A stretch of 64,000 nucleotides of DNA from Alcaligenes sp. SDU_A2 (GTDB lineage Bacteria > Pseudomonadota > Gammaproteobacteria > Burkholderiales > Burkholderiaceae_B). The stretch lies in NCBI RefSeq assembly GCF_038237375.1, contig NZ_CP151273.1:868001-932000 (forward strand), written 5' to 3'. Positions 62,164-64,000 of this stretch are shown here, piece after piece (positions within the stretch are counted from its first letter, which is position 1; each line of letters begins with the position of its first letter). A model generated the notes under the pieces. That model was not told the DNA's origin and searched no databases. It saw only the letters and a program-made list of their open reading frames with translations. A program made the position numbers and the translations under genes.

Positions 62164-63146
62164 GCTGCCTCGCGGGTCAAGGGGTGAAAGCAGCGATAGT
62201 CCTGCTGCCCGTGGCGCTGCATCTGGGGGGCGGATTGGCCGCAGCGTTCGGTGGCGTGGGTGCAGCGGGGACGGAACGGACAGCCAGCTTCCCGGCCGGT
62301 CAGGGTGGGGGCCATGCCGTCGATTTGCCGCAAGCGTTGGCCCGGCTCCGTGGCACCGGGCATAGAGTCCAGCAGACCGCGTGTATAGGGATGGACGGGG
62401 TGGCTCAGGACATCGCTCACCGGGCCGTGTTCCACGATGCGCCCGGCGTACATGACGGCCACCTGGTCGGCCAGCTCGGCAATGACCCCTAGATCGTGGG
62501 TAATCCAGATCATGGCGGTTTGCTGTTCGCGGCACAGAGTTTGCATCTGGTACAGAATCTGGGCCTGAATGGTGACATCCAGCGCCGTGGTCGGCTCGTC
62601 GGCAATAATCAGATCCGGTTGATTCAGCATGGCGATGGCAATGGCCACGCGTTGGCGCATGCCGCCGGAAAACTCGTGCGGATACTGATCCAGGCGGCTT
62701 TCAGGGGCAGGGATGCCGACCTGGGCCAGGGCCTGTATACAGCGTTGACGCGCCTGCTTGCGAGGCGTGCGCGGATGATGGGTCAGGATGGCTTCCATCA
62801 TCTGTTCGCTGACTTTCAATACGGGGTTCAGCGTCATCAGCGGGTCCTGGAAGATCATGGCGATCCGGTCGCCGCGCAACTGGCGCATCTGCTCTTCGGT
62901 CAGCGCGCGCAGGTCGCGGCCCTGGAACAGGACTTGTCCGGCAATGACTTCGCCGGGCGGGTCGATCAGGCCCAGCAAGGAAAAGCCGGTGACCGATTTT
63001 CCCGAGCCGGATTCGCCGACCAGGCCCAGAATCTGGCCCCGGCGCACGGTCAGCTCGACGCCGTCCACGGCCAGCCAGGCACCGTCTTCGGTATGGAAGG
63101 CCGTTTGCAGGCCTTGAACATGAAGCAAAGGAGTATCAGTTGTCAT
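62160..63146 (-). CDS. Oligopeptide/dipeptide ABC transporter ATPase (DppD/OppD type)
   Basis: This 328-residue ATPase has Walker A LVGESGSGKSVTGFSLLGL, signature FSGGMRQRVAIAIAML and Walker B LIIADEPTTALDVT, with the OppD C-terminal motif GCPFRPRCTHATERCG. It is the second nucleotide-binding subunit of a heterodimeric peptide importer. It begins directly after the permease gene stop (no gap) and overlaps the DppF-type gene. Confidence 0.95.
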   Translation of the reverse strand: MTTDTPLLHVQGLQTAFHTEDGAWLAVDGVELTVRRGQILGLVGESGSGKSVTGFSLLGLIDPPGEVIAGQVLFQGRDLRALTEEQMRQLRGDRIAMIFQDPLMTLNPVLKVSEQMMEAILTHHPRTPRKQARQRCIQALAQVGIPAPESRLDQYPHEFSGGMRQRVAIAIAMLNQPDLIIADEPTTALDVTIQAQILYQMQTLCREQQTAMIWITHDLGVIAELADQVAVMYAGRIVEHGPVSDVLSHPVHPYTRGLLDSMPGATEPGQRLRQIDGMAPTLTGREAGCPFRPRCTHATERCGQSAPQMQRHGQQDYRCFHPLTREAA

Positions 63147-64000
63147 TTAGCGTCGCGGGTCCAGGCTTTCGCGCAGGCGATCGCCCACGATGTTGATGGA
63201 CAGGATCAGCAGCAGCAGGGCCACGCCCGGAAAGATGCTGATCCAGTAGTCGCCCGAGAGCAGGTACTCAAAGCCGCTGGCGATCAGTAGGCCCAGTGAA
63301 GGCTCGGTCACCGGCACGCCCACGCCCAGAAAGGACAGCGTGGCCTCCAGGGTGATGGCCGTGGCGATTTGTATCGTGGCAAAGACCATGATGGGGCCCA
63401 GGCAGTTGGGCATCAGGTGGCGCAACATAATGCGCCAGGCGGGAAAGCCCAGGTTCTGGGCCGCCTCTATGTATTCTTTGCGGCGCTCCTGCAAGGCGCG
63501 GCCACGCATGATCCGGGCATAGTGCGCCCATTGCACGACCACCAGGGCGATGATGACCTTGTCTATGCCGCGTCCCAGCATCGCCAGCAGCACCAGCGCG
63601 ACCAGAATCGTCGGAAAGCCCAGGATGAAGTCCACGCAGCGCATCACGACGGTATCTACCCAGCCGCCCCGGAAGGCAGCCAGCAAGCCCAGGAACGAGC
63701 CGATCAGGGTGGACAGGATGACGGCACCCAGACCGACCATCAGGCTGATGCGCAGGCCATACAGAATGGCGCTGAGCATGTCGCGCCCTTGCGCATCGGT
63801 GCCCAGCCAGTAGACCTGGCCGTCCATATTGGTGGCACCGGGCGGCAGACGGCCGTCCAGAATGTCCAGCGCCAGCAGGTCGTAGGGGTCCTGGGGGGCG
63901 AAGAAAGGCGCAATCATTACAAGCGCGATCAGAGCAAATAAAGTCCACAGGCTGCGGCGGGCGCTGGGGCGTGCCCGCAGACGCTGCAAGATACGACGAC
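63147..64000 (-). CDS. Oligopeptide/dipeptide ABC transporter permease (DppC type), 5' end probably outside
   Basis: At least 281 residues are visible, with DppC features: a first helix SLWTLFALIALVMIAPFFAP, then HWLGTDAQGRDMLSAILYGL-like segment and the coupling motif EAAQNLGFPAWRIMLRHLMPN. The only start in the window is a TTG at 63989 with the open frame continuing to the edge, so the true start is probably beyond 64000. The DppB-type permease and binding protein genes should lie further to the right. Confidence 0.92.
   Translation of the reverse strand, partial: RRILQRLRARPSARRSLWTLFALIALVMIAPFFAPQDPYDLLALDILDGRLPPGATNMDGQVYWLGTDAQGRDMLSAILYGLRISLMVGLGAVILSTLIGSFLGLLAAFRGGWVDTVVMRCVDFILGFPTILVALVLLAMLGRGIDKVIIALVVVQWAHYARIMRGRALQERRKEYIEAAQNLGFPAWRIMLRHLMPNCLGPIMVFATIQIATAITLEATLSFLGVGVPVTEPSLGLLIASGFEYLLSGDYWISIFPGVALLLLILSINIVGDRLRESLDPRR

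Noticed and set aside
1-64000. CRISPR arrays, insertion sequences or prophage genes
   Set aside because: No spaced direct-repeat arrays, intact transposase or phage structural genes were recognised; only the Rpn remnant and the inverted repeat hint at mobile DNA.

Overview
The window reads as a chromosomal segment of a betaproteobacterium of the family Alcaligenaceae, most likely Alcaligenes (A. faecalis group). Three lines support this: several orphan Bug-type periplasmic binding proteins, which are typical of Bordetella and Alcaligenes; a gene order for picolinate breakdown that matches, as I recall it, the pic cluster described in Alcaligenes faecalis JQ135; and a moderately high GC content with dense, short-spaced genes. 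No tools were used. Assignments rest on reading motifs and gene order.

Layout. 1-2767 (minus): an operon of a Bug binding protein, a 4,5-dihydroxyphthalate decarboxylase-like protein and a molybdenum hydroxylase FAD subunit that runs off the left edge. 2831-3812: a gene-poor stretch holding a roughly 300-bp imperfect inverted repeat. 3813-9591: housekeeping and accessory genes (DUF457 membrane hydrolase, trhO, a GST, fabI, mltD). 9602-16754: gloB, a YafS-like methyltransferase, rnhA, dnaQ and tRNA-Val, the same order as E. coli mltD-gloB-yafS-rnhA-dnaQ-aspV, with a two-gene RND pump inserted between rnhA and dnaQ. 17039-22329: a small Yx(FWY)xxD protein, an amidohydrolase with a Bug protein under a divergent LysR gene, and an AtoE-type permease. 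22575-27727: a candidate small RNA, then a TonB-dependent receptor with a complete FecBCDE-like ABC importer. 27740-45480: the pic cluster. 45652-50490: nnr, a DUF1428 gene, an EamA exporter and a phospholipase D-family lipoprotein. 50515-54129: a 1204-residue BTAD/AAA/TPR regulator. 54380-58741: GntR, Bug, sulfatase and LysR genes. 58860-64000: a GGDEF protein, an M20 peptidase and part of an oligopeptide/dipeptide ABC importer.

How the pic genes work together (family knowledge plus gene order). A TRAP importer (36495-37592, 42149-44439) brings in picolinate. A three-subunit molybdenum hydroxylase (37617-42022), matured by an XdhC-like protein, makes 6-hydroxypicolinate. A four-component Rieske oxygenase (32656-36113, minus) adds the 3-hydroxyl. 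PicC removes the carboxylate to give 2,5-dihydroxypyridine. PicD, PicE and PicF open the ring, deformylate and deamidate it to maleate. The final maleate isomerase is not in the window. The MarR repressor PicR lies at the left end.

Main discovery. The pattern TCAG-N4-CTNN, which I recall as the published PicR operator, is visible in front of picC, picB4 and picT1, each time fused to the -10 box in the same register. A fourth and more symmetric copy lies 50 bases in front of the unrelated-looking operon at 1-2767. This suggests that a second hydroxylase/decarboxylase module belongs to the PicR regulon, and may funnel another pyridine carboxylate into the pic pathway.
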